A stretch of DNA of 64,000 nucleotides. It comes from Stenocarpella maydis (lineage: Eukaryota > Ascomycota > Sordariomycetes > Diaporthales > Diaporthaceae). The position numbers and the translations under genes are program-made. The notes below the pieces were generated by a model that saw only the letters and a list, made by a program, of their open reading frames with translations, was not told where the DNA came from and ran no database searches. The number at the start of each line of letters is the position of its first letter. The stretch's first letter is position 1. The stretch lies in assembly GCA_002270565.1 (NCBI GenBank), contig NQMI01000023.1:310001-374000 (forward strand), read 5' to 3'. Below, in pieces: positions 33,053-44,998 of the stretch.

Positions 33053-35689
33053 ATAGGAGAATAATGCTCCTAATTAGAGGTTTTAGATAGAGTGGGGGTA
33101 GGCTCCTAATGAAACCAGCATCCTTAAGGTAGACCTTTCCTTAATAAGAGCCCACTTGCCTTATCTATATCCTGCTCCCTTCCCCTAGAGGGAGAACCTC
33201 TAATAGATGGGGGAATAGAACGAATATCCCCTATTAGATAAATAAAGAATATAGGTCTTAATCTATCCCTTATGGTAACAATAGAGGCAAATGTTTCTCT
33301 ATACTAGGGGTCTTAAGAGAAGGTAAACGTATAAATGCTATTTAGGGCTTATTAAGATATATATAAGAGTAAATAATTCCTTATTAATCCCTTATAATAA
33401 TAATAAAGTTAAATATTTCTTTATATTAGAGCTATTCTCTGAAGAAGCAAGATGTAAGTACTATTTAAAGATATTAAATATTTCTCTTTACTAAGCATAT
33501 CTAGAAGGAGCAAAAGTATTAAGTACTATTCAAAGTTTATTAAGATATATATAGGAATAACTAAGTATAATTAGAGTAAATAGTATTAGTATGAAAGGTT
33601 GCATATAATACTATAAAGTCTTACTATAGTAGCAGGCAGGAGCTACTTAATTATAAGCAACTAGAGCAGAGGATAATATAAATATTTAGAATACCCTTAT
33701 GCTGCTAATGCTAGCCATCCTAACTGTAGGAGGTGCTAGTAATAGCAGAAGCTTTAAGCTTACTAATTAGAAGGATAGTAATTAGTAAGGCAGGAACCTT
33801 CTTAGATTCTCTATAGAAGTATATAAAGTCTAGAACTACTACTACCTAAACACTATATTATATAATATTAAGAAGATACCTTAAATATAGTATTTATTAG
33901 GGTAATTAGAGGTTATATAGATGACTTAAGAGAGAAAACTAAAGAGGGGCTTTTATTCTATATATTTTGACTTTTAAAAGTATATAAGCTTTTCTTAATT
34001 CTTTGAATTTATTTTTTAGATTTTGAAATTAAGATAAAATATATAAAAGCTTTTTTAAATTTTCAAAATTTCAGATATTATATTTTAATTATTAATACTA
34101 AATTTACTAATAATAGTAACTAAAATCATAATTTATAATATTATAAGACATAATACTTTAGGTATTATAAGATTAAATAAGCTCTTGCTAAATATAAGGG
34201 TTATTAAAAGCCTGAATTATTCTTTTAAAATTATATTTTACTGAACTATAGCTATTTACTAGCTAAACTATATACTAATTTCTAAGGTCCTTATTACTGA
34301 ATAAATATCTTCTAAGAACTGTTTTAGCCCTTACACCTTCTTTTTCCTTAATTTTAAGTTATATATTTAAATTTAAATTCCTGTTAACCAATTAATGTTA
34401 TTAAACTAGCCTTTATAGTTTTTTGAGTAGTAATAAATATAGTAATTTACCTTATTAATAACTATTCACTTATGAATTTACAACCGTTACATATTAATAT
34501 AGCTTTTATTTTAATTTAAACTTAATTATTATATTATATATTTATTATATTATTATTTCTTTATTAGCTTTATCAATATATAAGGAAATTCAATTATTTT
34601 ATTATAATCCTATTACAAAAGTAGTTAATTTTAAGTTCTTAATGCTCTTATTAGAGATTAGCTATATTAACTGAATGAAATTAAAGTATAAGTATTGTAG
34701 GTATTAGTGGCTTAAAAGACTAAATAAATATAGAAGTAGTACTAGAAATAAGCTTAAAAAGCTAATTAAGTATTCTTTAGTAGTTATATATCTTAAATTA
34801 AGAAGGCTCATAATGGTTATTTAATTAGAGCATAAATAATCTATATATATATTTTGTATAATCGTAAAGCTTTAAAGAGTATAGACTTTTAATATTTCTT
34901 ATTTTAAGTAGTTTCCATATATAAAGGCTTTAAGTTATGGAGTAAATTTATTTAAATATATTTCTCAATAGTATCAAACTAGATAAAAGCTAGAGACAGC
35001 TTTAAAGTTAATATAATAAACTTAATATAATAGTATGAATTATAATTATGTAGTGTAAGATATTTATAAAGGCCTTAAGTTATATAGTACATTTATTTAT
35101 ATATAGTTCTTAATTATATTAAATCAGGTCAAGATAGTTTTAAACTTAATAGTTTAATGTCTTATTAATAATACTAGTATAAATCCCTATAGCCTGAGAC
35201 TAAATTTCATAGTGTAGAATACTAGTCTATAGTTTAATAATAGTAAAACTAATTAAATAGTTATTATTAAAAGTATATATTGCAAACTGATTATTTTCAT
35301 TTAAATTAAATCTTCTTATCCCTTACGGGTAATTATTATTTATGTCAATTAAGAAGATGGAGTTAAAGATTATAATTGGTTTATAGAATAAGTAAGCCTA
35401 CGTTGTAGTAATATATTAAAAATTAAAAAGAAATTATATTATTTATCATTTTTCAATCTAATCAGTTCTCAAAACGTATGAATCCTTCACATACTTCAAT
35501 ATAATAATTCAGAGAGGTATACTTGTAATGTAAGGAATAAAAATAATTCTTTCAAATATTTTAAAACTTCAAAAGAAATATAAAGACAGATAAGATTATA
35601 AATTAGAATAATAATATTTTAGTAATTTGTTTCATAGCTTTCATAGTGAATAATAAGTATTATAATCTAACGTTATATAATATGGCTAA
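33053..35689. other. very AT-rich island core, no assignable element
   Basis: Starts after the single N at 33052. It is extremely A/T-rich with short recurring words such as repeats around 33360-33560 (TATTAAGATATATATA). No coding similarity was readable on either strand. It is most likely old, heavily RIP-mutated transposon sequence. Confidence 0.5.
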
Positions 35690-35900
35690 TTAGGAAGTGG
35701 CAGATATTAGGAAGTGATGGAATTTAATTATTCCTGCGAACTTCTATTAACCCTAGCACCCGCCTAGGGCCAGTAAATTAATAAAGATCAGGACTAATTA
35801 GTACTAACTGCACTTAATTGCTTATTTTTAATTGATAAAATCAATTTAGAGTAGTTAGAGTGGGTATAAGGGGGCTGGAAAGTATTAATGTTTATATAGG
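35690..35900 (+). repeat. left arm of an 8.8-kb-spaced inverted repeat
   Basis: The segment beginning TAGGAAGTGGCAGATATTAGGAAGTG and including CTATTAACCCTAGCACC and GGGCCAGTAAATTAATAAAG matches the reverse complement of 44250-44470. The outer part holds two AGGAAGTG units in tandem. It may be a terminal inverted repeat of a DNA transposon into which the copia element later jumped, or two oppositely oriented repeat copies. Confidence 0.6.
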
Positions 35901-36473
35901 ATAGCCTGTTTTTAGTGCTAGTTGCGTCTCTAATTTTTATATTATTTTTATATTAACCTACTTACTAAAATATTTAATTAATTAGTATTTTAAGAAAAAG
36001 TAATAATGTATATCTTACATCTTAACAGCTTAAAATAGTTTTAGCTATTTAAGCTGTCTAGAAGTCTATGAGAAATAATATAAAGCCCAGGTTTGTAATT
36101 TAATCTACTAAAATCTTTAGTATATTGAAAATAACTGTTTAATGTTGGATAATATAGTAATATATTTATAAAGGTTTATATTTTAGTAAATATAAACTTA
36201 ATGTAATTTAAGAATAAATACTTAATTTATATATTATCAATTAAAATAATTTAGGATTTTATCTATAGTCTTTAATAATAGAAGATATAGCTAACCTCCT
36301 ACTAGTATTATATACTATTAAACTTATAGGTAAGTACTAGACTTAATGCTTTGTGGATATATGATCTAGCCTAAAGACTAGGTTAATTATCCTTCTAACT
36401 ATTAGAGGGCCCTTTACAAAGATTTAGATGTTATTAGGAATTAATTTAAGCTTCTTTATAATATAAAGGCTAA

Positions 36474-36961
36474 GTATGGGATTTTATATAATAATATTTA
36501 TAATTTTAATAAGATTAGGTTTATAATAGGTATAATTAGTATATTACTTATAGTTATATATTGTGGCAATAGCAGTGTGCAACAGCACACTGGTGGGCTA
36601 GCGCTACAGCCACTATACTGTAGCCAGAGGACGTAGTTGCTTACTCAGCAACCACTACCCTCTATATAAGCCCGAGATAGCTGGCGGGCTACGCCCACTA
36701 CACCCACTACTCCTAGATAGAGAATTTTAACCATAACCCCCAATCGTATTGCAATACGTGACCCAGCCAACACTAATCAGTGGTTGCAAGGGCAACCACA
36801 GATTAGCAAGGTTGAAGAGACAGGCCTTCGCTGCTTGATAGTGGCTGTGCTAATGGTACTAACGGTACCACCCCTTAAAGAGACTTCAGCGGATTCCATA
36901 ATGATGCTATAGTGAACTTTAACGACATCATTACTACCTATTGTAAGGCAAAGAGGGCTCT
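36474..36961. repeat. 488-bp block duplicated across an N
   Basis: This block and 36963-37450 are equal in length and nearly identical, differing at a handful of C/T or G/A positions. They share the non-LTR sequence upstream of the LTR. A single N (36962) lies exactly between them. This looks like two contig ends covering the same locus that were abutted instead of merged. Confidence 0.8.
36562..36772 (+). mobile_element. extra copy of the copia LTR (in duplicated block)
   Basis: 211 bp, TGTGGCAATAG...CCCAGCCAACA, the same as the LTR at 37051-37261. It is preceded by the same flank and followed by the same internal sequence. Probably an assembly duplicate of that LTR. Confidence 0.8.
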
Positions 36962-37050
36962 NGTATGGGATTTTATATAATAATATTTATAATTTTAATA
37001 AGATTAGGTTTATAATAGGTATAATTAGTATATTACTTATAGTTATATAT

Positions 37051-37261
37051 TGTGGCAATAGCAGTGTGCAACAGCACACTGGTGGGCTAGCGCTACAGCC
37101 ACCATACTGTAGCCAGAGGACGTAGTTGCTTACTCAGCAACCACTACCCTCTATATAAGCCCGAGATAGCTGGCGGGCTACGCCCACTACACCCACTACT
37201 CCTAGATAGAGAATTTTAACCATAACCCCCAATCGTATTGCAATATGTGACCCAGCCAATA
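37051..37261 (+). repeat. 5' LTR of the copia element
   Basis: 211 bp. It contains a CTCTATATAAGCCCGAG promoter-like box and the GGCGGGCTACGCCCAC stretch shared with the solo LTR at 7489. It ends CCCAGCCAATA, where the 3' LTR has CCCAGCCAACA (one C-to-T change). Confidence 0.88.
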
Positions 37262-38459
37262 CTGATCAGTGGTTGTAAGGGCGATCACAGATTAGCAAGG
37301 TTGAAGAGACAGGCCTTCGCTGCTTGATAGTGGCTGTGCTAATGGTACTAACGGTACCACCCCTTAAAGAGACTTCAGCGGATTCCATAATGATGCTATA
37401 GTGAACTTTAACGACATCATTACTACCTATTGTAAGGCAAAGAGGGCTCTATATACGCTATACTATACTCCATCTTCGTTAAATGTGCATCCATTACGCT
37501 TTAAGTATCATCGGAAGGCAACTGCGGAATATAGATACTATATAACGTTGCTAACCCCCACTACTCTTGAAGATAACGCTAAAGATATCACCACTTCAGT
37601 ATACATTAGCAATCAACTAGCAATAACCCTGGCAACAGCTATACCAACTAAGGTTAACTCCACCAGCCAGCACATCTTCACTACCCCCTGCTAATAAGCT
37701 TACCCCTATATACTTACTACCCCTTATTACCATTTATTTAACCCCTACTTTGCCTTAGCACACCCCTATTATTAACTATATAACCTATATATTATAATAG
37801 CTAGTGAAGATAATACCCCTATGCTATTAGCATTAATAACTGTACTAGCGGGTGCTACCGGTCTTAGCTCAATTAACTTATGGGATATAATTAAGGAAAT
37901 ATTACTTAAGGAAGCTGCTACTAAATCAGGTCTTAATGCTAACCTATGGGGAATAGACCTAAATCCAGGGGCCCTAAGTAACCTAAAACAATATGTAATA
38001 TACCTAAGTACCTATGTATAATGGCGCTATTAAGCATATGCAAGACTTACTAGCCAAGATATCTATAAGGAGTTTAAGAACAACTTCTAGAGTTGGGAAG
38101 AACTAGCATTTAAGGTAGTTTATTATAATATCCTCTTAGCCCTTAAGAAGATGCTATAATATAAAGGGATACGCCTATAAGTTAACAATAATATAAAGGC
38201 CTTTATGGAACTATTAGAGTTAGAATTCCTACTAAGAGCCCCAGCATTTACATAATACTAGTATTAATAGATGATTTGGTTAAAGAGATATTGTAATTAT
38301 ATCCCTTTTAATAACAATAGATCATTTAAAGGATATATACTAGTACCAAGCAACAACTGGAGAACAGGCCCAAGTACTTAGGGACCCATACTGCAACCTA
38401 TTGCACCGGCCATACCCGAACCTTAATCACTATCCCATTAGCTATATAGCATCTATGCC

Positions 38460-39520
38460 TTTGAGACCTCTGACAGCTATGAGTTATTACCTAAGTGGGA
38501 AGAATTCCGAGTATCCTATGAGAAGTACATAATAATCCCTCTAGTGCCGCTAAATAGCATACCATTAGAGAAAGGGATATCCGCTAACTTAGCTAAATAC
38601 TACTCGGATGATAAGAAGTTTACTAGGGCAATGGATGAAGTGCTTAATAATAAGATTCATCTTTTTTATAATGTTTACAAGAATAATCACCTATACCTTA
38701 CCTACTTCCGGGTAGTATTACCCGTGATATTAAAGGGTAAGGCTAAGGACTTTTATATTTAGTTGATTACAGATAGAGATACCTTTGCTATAGCATATGC
38801 TAAATTTAAGCAACGATTTGATATAGACGGCAGATAACGAGTGTATTTGACCGCGTGGAATACCACTACTTTTGCATTAATATAGCAAAGAAATAAGGAT
38901 AAAACCCTATTAGAAGTAGTGGAGATTCTAATTAAAAATATGAAGTAATACGCCTGAATACTTAGCTATAAAGGAGCACTTAGAGATAAACCACTATATA
39001 ATAACCTCATATGCACAATATATAGTATACCCGAGTTCTACTACATTAAGGTGACAGCCCCAGCTACTGCTAATGAAGCATATGATATGCTCCATCGTTG
39101 TGCTGCATTATTAGGACCTCAGTGCCCCTCCCAGCAATACACTATAGGGCAAGGCAATGACGATTGGCTAGATGGCAACTATGATGATGAGGAAGATTAG
39201 GGCAGTAATGAGCACTTTGACTACCCTAGTGATGACTAATTTTATCACTCTAAGTACCCTAATAATAACCAGTACTACCTGGACCGCTAGTATAATAATA
39301 ACTGGTGGTGCAGAGGCAACTACTTATGAGGCTCTATATGTGGGTAATACCCCCCGGGACAAGGCAACTACTATCCCTAAAGCAACTATTGCCCCTAGGG
39401 CAACTTCCAACCACCCCCTAGAGGAGATAATTACCCATATGGAAGGTATAGGAGAGATAACCCCCCAGATAAGAAAAGGTGCTATATCTGCTAGAAGGAG
39501 GGGTGTTAGTTATTAAATTA
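38460..39520 (+). pseudogene. copia gag remnant
   Basis: A 72-codon open stretch at 38544-38762 (a gag core with AKYYSDDKKFTRAMDEVL and LKGKAKDFYI) continues past a TAG into KFKQRFD. Near 39475 a C-x2-C...C knuckle is recognisable (CYIC...EGC), with stops replacing Trp or Gln. Confidence 0.65.
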
Positions 39521-39839
39521 CTCTTTCAAAGAGCACCAGAGGGCCAAGGGCACATATATACACATATATAGCAGCTTGGATGAGGAATTCTACTTGTTTC
39601 TTGTTGACTATAAGGGCATTAACTATGAGAGCAATAATTAAGAAAGCACTAGTATATTTATTAGCAGTGCTAAAAGCTGTAAAAACTACATATAGTTAGT
39701 AAACTAAGCCTTCCTCCATACTTTTAGTATTAATAACAACAAGGAGGACCAGAACAACCCCAGCCCTGTGACTGGCGGGAACAATATTAACACCAGCAAT
39801 ATTAAGACCAGCAAAGGAGCTAGCGGTATTAAGGAGGTC

Positions 39840-42668
39840 TTTATAATAGATAACTACTTGTATTAGCATTTCTAAGGGATTCTCCTAAATACTAGTGCAG
39901 CTAACTACTCTACTATTGGGCATAACTAATACACTGTACTGCAGCAACTTGTGCCTATTATTCTTAATATATCCCATGCAGGAGAAGCAACAGTCCGCTT
40001 TGGGCTAGGAGAACTACTATAGTTAATAGGGGCAACTATAGTCAATATAATAGCTAGCAACTTAACATTCTATATGATAAAGATGCCAACCCCCTTCCTC
40101 TTATATATACAAGATATAAATACACACTCACTCTTCATATGGAATATAACCAATGAAGTTATATAATATAAGCCAAATTAGCAGTATAAGAGGACATTTC
40201 CTGTTACTTAGAAGTGGGGATATCTATAGTTCCTTATAGATATTAATAAGGGCAGCAATGCCCCCATTCTCTTCCTTATGGAGACTGAGTTATAGCAACT
40301 ACACAGATGATTTAGGCACTTATTAGTTGAGAGGCTCTCTCGGCTACTAGCGGGTGCTAACCATAATATTAATTCCTTAGCACTAGAGGCTATTACCAAG
40401 TTCTGCCACCATTACCAAATGCACTCTCCTGCGCCCCAGAGATTCAAGTTTAACTTCTGTAATAATATTAACTTTAACTATAAAGTTATTATAAATATGA
40501 TGTACTTAATAGGGCTCCCTGTACTACACGTTGTTAACTTAGCTACCTCCTTTCAAGCTAGATGATTCTTGGCTTCTCTCTCCACTAAAGATACATGGGA
40601 AGCCCTACAGAGCTACTAGATTAATACATACATGGGTCCCCCAGACCGTTTTATATTCAATATAGAGACTAACTTTGCTTCCAGCAAGTTCAAGAGTACT
40701 ATACATATTATAGGGATTATATATAAACAAATACCTGCGGAAGCATACTAGTTGATTAGCAAAGTAGAGCGATATTATGCTCCTTTGCGCAGGGCTTTTG
40801 ATATATTATATGCTGAGTTGTCAACCACATTTACTAAGGAAGCTATACTACAGGCAAGCTTTAGTGCAGTTAATAACATAGTTGGCCCGGATGGTCTTAT
40901 GCTAACTCTCCTAGTATTTAGAGCATACCCACATATAATAGAGGACTCAGCCCCTATACCATCTACTCTAAAAAGGGCTAAGGCAGTATAGAAGGCGATA
41001 AAGGAGATTAGGAAAATTAATGCTACACATAAAATCAGTAAAGCATTATATATAAGGAATAGCCTAATTACATTAAAAGTCTTAAGCCTATTACTCTAGA
41101 GCGAAATTCAGGTATGAAGAGAAAAGACTAGGTAGTAAGGCCCATATAAACTGCTCTCTATTAATAATCACAATATAATAATCAACCTTCCTAATGAACT
41201 AGTTATCTTCCGGTTAACCCTTATATAGCTATACTATCATGATGAAGAAGAACCTCTTAATCTGCTAAACCCTAATAATACCCTAAAGGAGCCAGTATGC
41301 TTCAAGCCAGACCCTATACCAACTATTCCTAACCCGGTAGTCCCTTAACAATAAGGACGGCCACAGGGGGCCAAGAGCAGGAAGAAGGCAGTTATTATCA
41401 CGGATAACAATAATAATAGCACTACTACTACTAATAATATAGAAGATAAGATTACCGCTTACATATTCCTCACCCCATATAAAGTTAAGAACTATAAGCT
41501 TACTCTAAAGCTCCGCTGGAACAGCATCATTACCACCCCAATCAACCCCTTTAAAGAGTTAGATAATAAGAAAGTATCCAAGCTAATCAGCTAAGAAGTA
41601 TTCTAATTCAAGCAGTTCGATAAGCGGAAGCACGGAGGAATCTAAATCTTTAAATCTCGCATTATCAGGGAGATTAAGGGCAAAACTAAGAAGCTATATA
41701 AGAAGTCCTACCTCATTATTACTAGATTTAGTAACCTTACAAAGCATAAGATCCTTATACAGTTACCAATAGTATAATATATAAGTTATCAACTTCTCAT
41801 TACTCTTACGCCTACATTAATAACTAAGGGACTACATCTTAAGCTCCATAATATTACCCAGGCCTATCCATAGTTAAAATCCATACTTAAGAGGCCCATT
41901 CTATACTACCTTCCCCCTAAAATAAGGAGCAAATACTCGGCTAGCATGATTATAAGGGTAATCAAACTCTTATATAGCGTTATAGAAGCTAGTATGCACT
42001 AGTAGGCCACATACTATAAATACCATATTAAGAAGCTGGGGATGATTATATCTACATACAACCCATGCCTCTTAATAGCTAACCATAGCAGTAAGGATAT
42101 CTTTGGTATTACCGCCATGCAGACTAATAATACTCTCACCCTCTATACCCCGGCCTTTTTAAAGCTTGAAGAACAGAAGATTAAGGAGAAAGAGATCCGC
42201 TACAAGCCAAAGGACAGGCTAACTCCTAAGAAATCACTAGACTTCAATAGCATAAAGATCACAATATTATATAATAGCATTATACATCTCAGATAGAAGG
42301 GCTAAGGGGCAAAAATACAGCTAGTTAACTATACGGCTGAGGACCGCGCTTAACAGTACATAGAGCAGCACGCAAGAGGAGCATATCTAGCTTCTATTTG
42401 CCACCTAAAAGCAGCATTTAACCTCTCTATTACGGCTTAAATCCAAGACCCCAAAGAAGAGAACTGCACCAAGTTGAATAAGCAGCTAAAGTAGCAAGCA
42501 GATTACCTTAACCGTGATCTTAACTACATTCCTCTAGACCTCGCGGCAGCCAAGTTGATAATCTTTATGGACGGATCTTTTGCTAATAATAAGGACCTTA
42601 GTTCTCAGATTAGCTATATAATTGCCCTAGTAAATGAAGCACAAGCCAAGCAACCATCTATATAGGAG
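39840..42668 (+). pseudogene. copia pol remnants (PR, INT, RT, RH)
   Basis: The protease active site near 39880 reads NTSA where DTGA is expected (Asp to Asn and Gly to Ser, both G-to-A). The integrase zinc region lies around 40300-40440 (FCHHYQMH), and its core includes HVVN, GPPDRF and the VERYYAPLRRAFDILYAEL block near 40770. RT segments include SRIIREIKGKTKKLYKKS and LHNITQAYP (41640-41870). RNase H ends with FMDGSFANNKDLSSQ at about 42565. All parts are interrupted by stop codons. Confidence 0.78.
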
Positions 42669-42790
42669 NAATGCGGTAATTTCTTTTGTTTTTCCTTAAA
42701 ATGGCGAGAGCATGAGTTCAACCCCACGCCTGGGACTTTTTTTTATGTTTTTAGAGGAGACAGTCGCTAGCAAAAGAAAAAGACTGCCAG

Positions 42791-43001
42791 TGTGGCAATA
42801 GCAGTGTGCAACAGCACACTGGTGGGCTAGCGCTACAGCCACCATACTGTAGCCAGAGGACGTAGTTGCTTACTCAGCAACCACTACCCTCTATATAAGC
42901 CCGAGATAGCTGGCGGGCTACGCCCACTACACCCACTACTCCTAAATAGAGAATTTTAACCATAACCCCCAATCATATTGCAATACGTGACCCAGCCAAC
43001 A
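42791..43001 (+). repeat. 3' LTR of the copia element
   Basis: 211 bp, almost identical to the 5' LTR. It is preceded by a purine-rich tract (GCAAAAGAAAAAGACTG) that can serve as plus-strand primer, and followed by TATAT. Confidence 0.88.
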
Positions 43002-44199
43002 TATATATTAATAAGTATAAGAAGGCCAAATCTATTTAGCTTAGGTATTAGGGAATAGGTAATAAATTTTAAGTATATTAATATAATAGCCTAGTATATT
43101 TCGTTATTTTCTATTATTTAGAATGCTTATTACCTTATAAGCTGGACTATAGAGTTAGGTTTTCCTAGCCTATAGATAATTAAGATTATTTTAAATAGAT
43201 AAATAGATAATATGATTAGCTTAGATTAAATTTAGTACTTTAATAAGTATATTAATTAACAAAACAAAGTATATACTAAACATTAATTATAAATAGCTAT
43301 AAGAGCTATATATTAGCTAAGTTTAATTAATATTACAAGAAAGATAAGATTATTTCTATCTATATAGTACTATATTTTTCATATTTACTCCAGTTACTAA
43401 ATATTGCATTATATTTATTTCTAAAGTATATATATAATAGGAAAATTAAGAAATTTATTTAAGCTTTAATTCACTATATTATTAAGTTTAAGTTCTTTAT
43501 TTTATTTAAGGCAGCCTATAATAAGACTTTTATAAAGAATAATATTAAGGCTATATTTAGAGCAGCTAAAATTATACCCTATGACCTGGATTCTATTATA
43601 TCTAAGCTTAATATCTGCTTAAAAACCATAGTACTATTTATTTTAGTTCTTCCATAATAATAAGAGTATTTAATATCCTCTAATACTTAATAAACTATTA
43701 AGTAATTAAGTTTTATTAAAATTAGGATCTCTACTTATTAAGAGAGCTTCCTTATACTTATTATAGAAGCTATTAATTAAATAGTAAAGGGAGTATAAGT
43801 GATAGTATACTTAATTATACTTATATATAAATACATCTAGATACTTTAAGAGTCTAATAAAGTACTTATTAAATCCTAGAAGGCTAAAAGGACCTAAATA
43901 TAGCTTAAAGAGGTACTTATTATTAAGGAATCTTAGGTAATAATTGAAGGAAAAGAAAAGTGGAAGTAGCTAGCTAGTGAAATTAGTGTTAGTTTTAATA
44001 AGGTAGTTTATAACAGATTAAGTAAATAATGCTATAGCAATTATAGTAAGACTAGGTATAATATAAGAATATATAATAAAGAGAAAGAAGGCTTTAAGAT
44101 ATTATATCTAATTATATTATAGTAAATATAGCTTAATTAGGACTAATTAGTGCTAATATATATGTATTAGTAGTCTGTAGCAGACTGTGATTTTAAGGC
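43002..44199. other. AT-rich, no assignable element
   Basis: Heavily A/T-rich sequence between the copia 3' LTR and the right inverted-repeat arm. If the two arms belong to one DNA transposon, this would be part of its interior. No transposase similarity could be read. Confidence 0.4.
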
Positions 44200-44470
44200 T
44201 AAAGTTGGTACCATTTGGTGTGAAGTGCGTTTTTCTTATTAAAGGTTAGCCTATTAAGACTAGTATCATAGCCCTATTAACTTCTCTAAATTAATAAATT
44301 TAATGAGAAATAAGTAATTAAGTGCAGTTAGTACTAATTGGTACTGACCTTTATTAATTTACTGGCCCTGGGCTGGTGCTAGGGTTGATAGAAGTTGGCG
44401 GAAATAGTAAAAATCCGCCACTTCCTGATATCCGTTACTTCCTGATAATCTATCTTATATTAAATTACAT
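44200..44470 (-). repeat. right arm of the 8.8-kb-spaced inverted repeat
   Basis: Read on the minus strand it begins near TCAGGAAGTAACGGATATCAGGAAGTGGCGG and continues with CTATCAACCCTAGCACC and GGGCCAGTAAATTAATAAAG. It pairs with 35690-35900 over about 200 bp and is less RIP-mutated than that arm. Confidence 0.6.
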
Positions 44471-44474
44471 AGTT

Positions 44475-44847
44475 AGTTAATATATAACTTTAAAGTTTAA
44501 TTTTTAATTTATTAATGAACCTATATAATTTAGCTTAATAAATAAAGTATTAACCTTTATTTTATAAATTATTAGGTTATCTTATAACCTAGTAATTTAT
44601 TTAAAGAGTTAGAATATATAAGGCTATAGTTATTATTATAATAAAAAGCTTTTCTAAAATAAAGTCTTTAATTTATAATTAGATGGCCTTATAGTTTTTA
44701 ATTATACTCTTTTTATAAATAATATCTTTATATACTAAATTATTTAAAGTACTACCTCTATACTGCTCTGCTAATATAAACCCTATAGGTTACCTACTAA
44801 ACCTTATAAAGTTTGGTGTGATCATTACAGGGGCTTTGTATAAGCTA
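44475..44847 (+). mobile_element. degraded family-A LTR at the island's right border
   Basis: The 3' part (44760-44847) matches the end of the solo LTR at 15690-16163: TAATATAAACCCTATAGGTTACCTACTAAACC, ending GATCATTACA where that LTR has AATCATAACA. The middle (AAAGAGTTAGAATATAT...) also aligns. The 5' border is uncertain. Gene-type base composition starts immediately after it. Confidence 0.6.
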
Positions 44848-44998
44848 GGCACGTTATTACTGGAATAATTCTTTCTTATGTCCGTGTTGATGCTGTGTGC
44901 AGTAGTACTTTAGTTACATGCGAAGCTGAGAAAAAGGTAGCGACTAATGGTGCCCGTAATCGATCGCGATCTTATCCCGGTTTGTCTTCCTGGCACGA

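Larger units (their letters stand above)
37051..43001 (+). mobile_element. Ty1/copia retrotransposon with both LTRs, RIP-degraded
   Basis: 211-bp LTRs at 37051-37261 and 42791-43001 (TG...CA ends) bracket a 5.5-kb interior. TATAT occurs on both outer sides, compatible with a 5-bp target duplication, though the local sequence is AT-rich. Inside on the plus strand are gag (about 38460-39520 with a decayed CCHC knuckle near 39475), protease (about 39880), integrase (40260-41060), reverse transcriptase (41470-42330) and RNase H (42340-42668). PR-INT-RT-RH order means Ty1/copia. An N at 42669 lies between RNase H and the 3' LTR, so part of the 3' end may be missing. Confidence 0.85.

Noticed and set aside
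42690..42745. tRNA-like B-box (GAGTTCAACCC) followed by a T run
   Set aside because: No matching A-box or cloverleaf can be folded, and an N 20 bases upstream cuts the sequence; at best a fragment of a tRNA-derived repeat.
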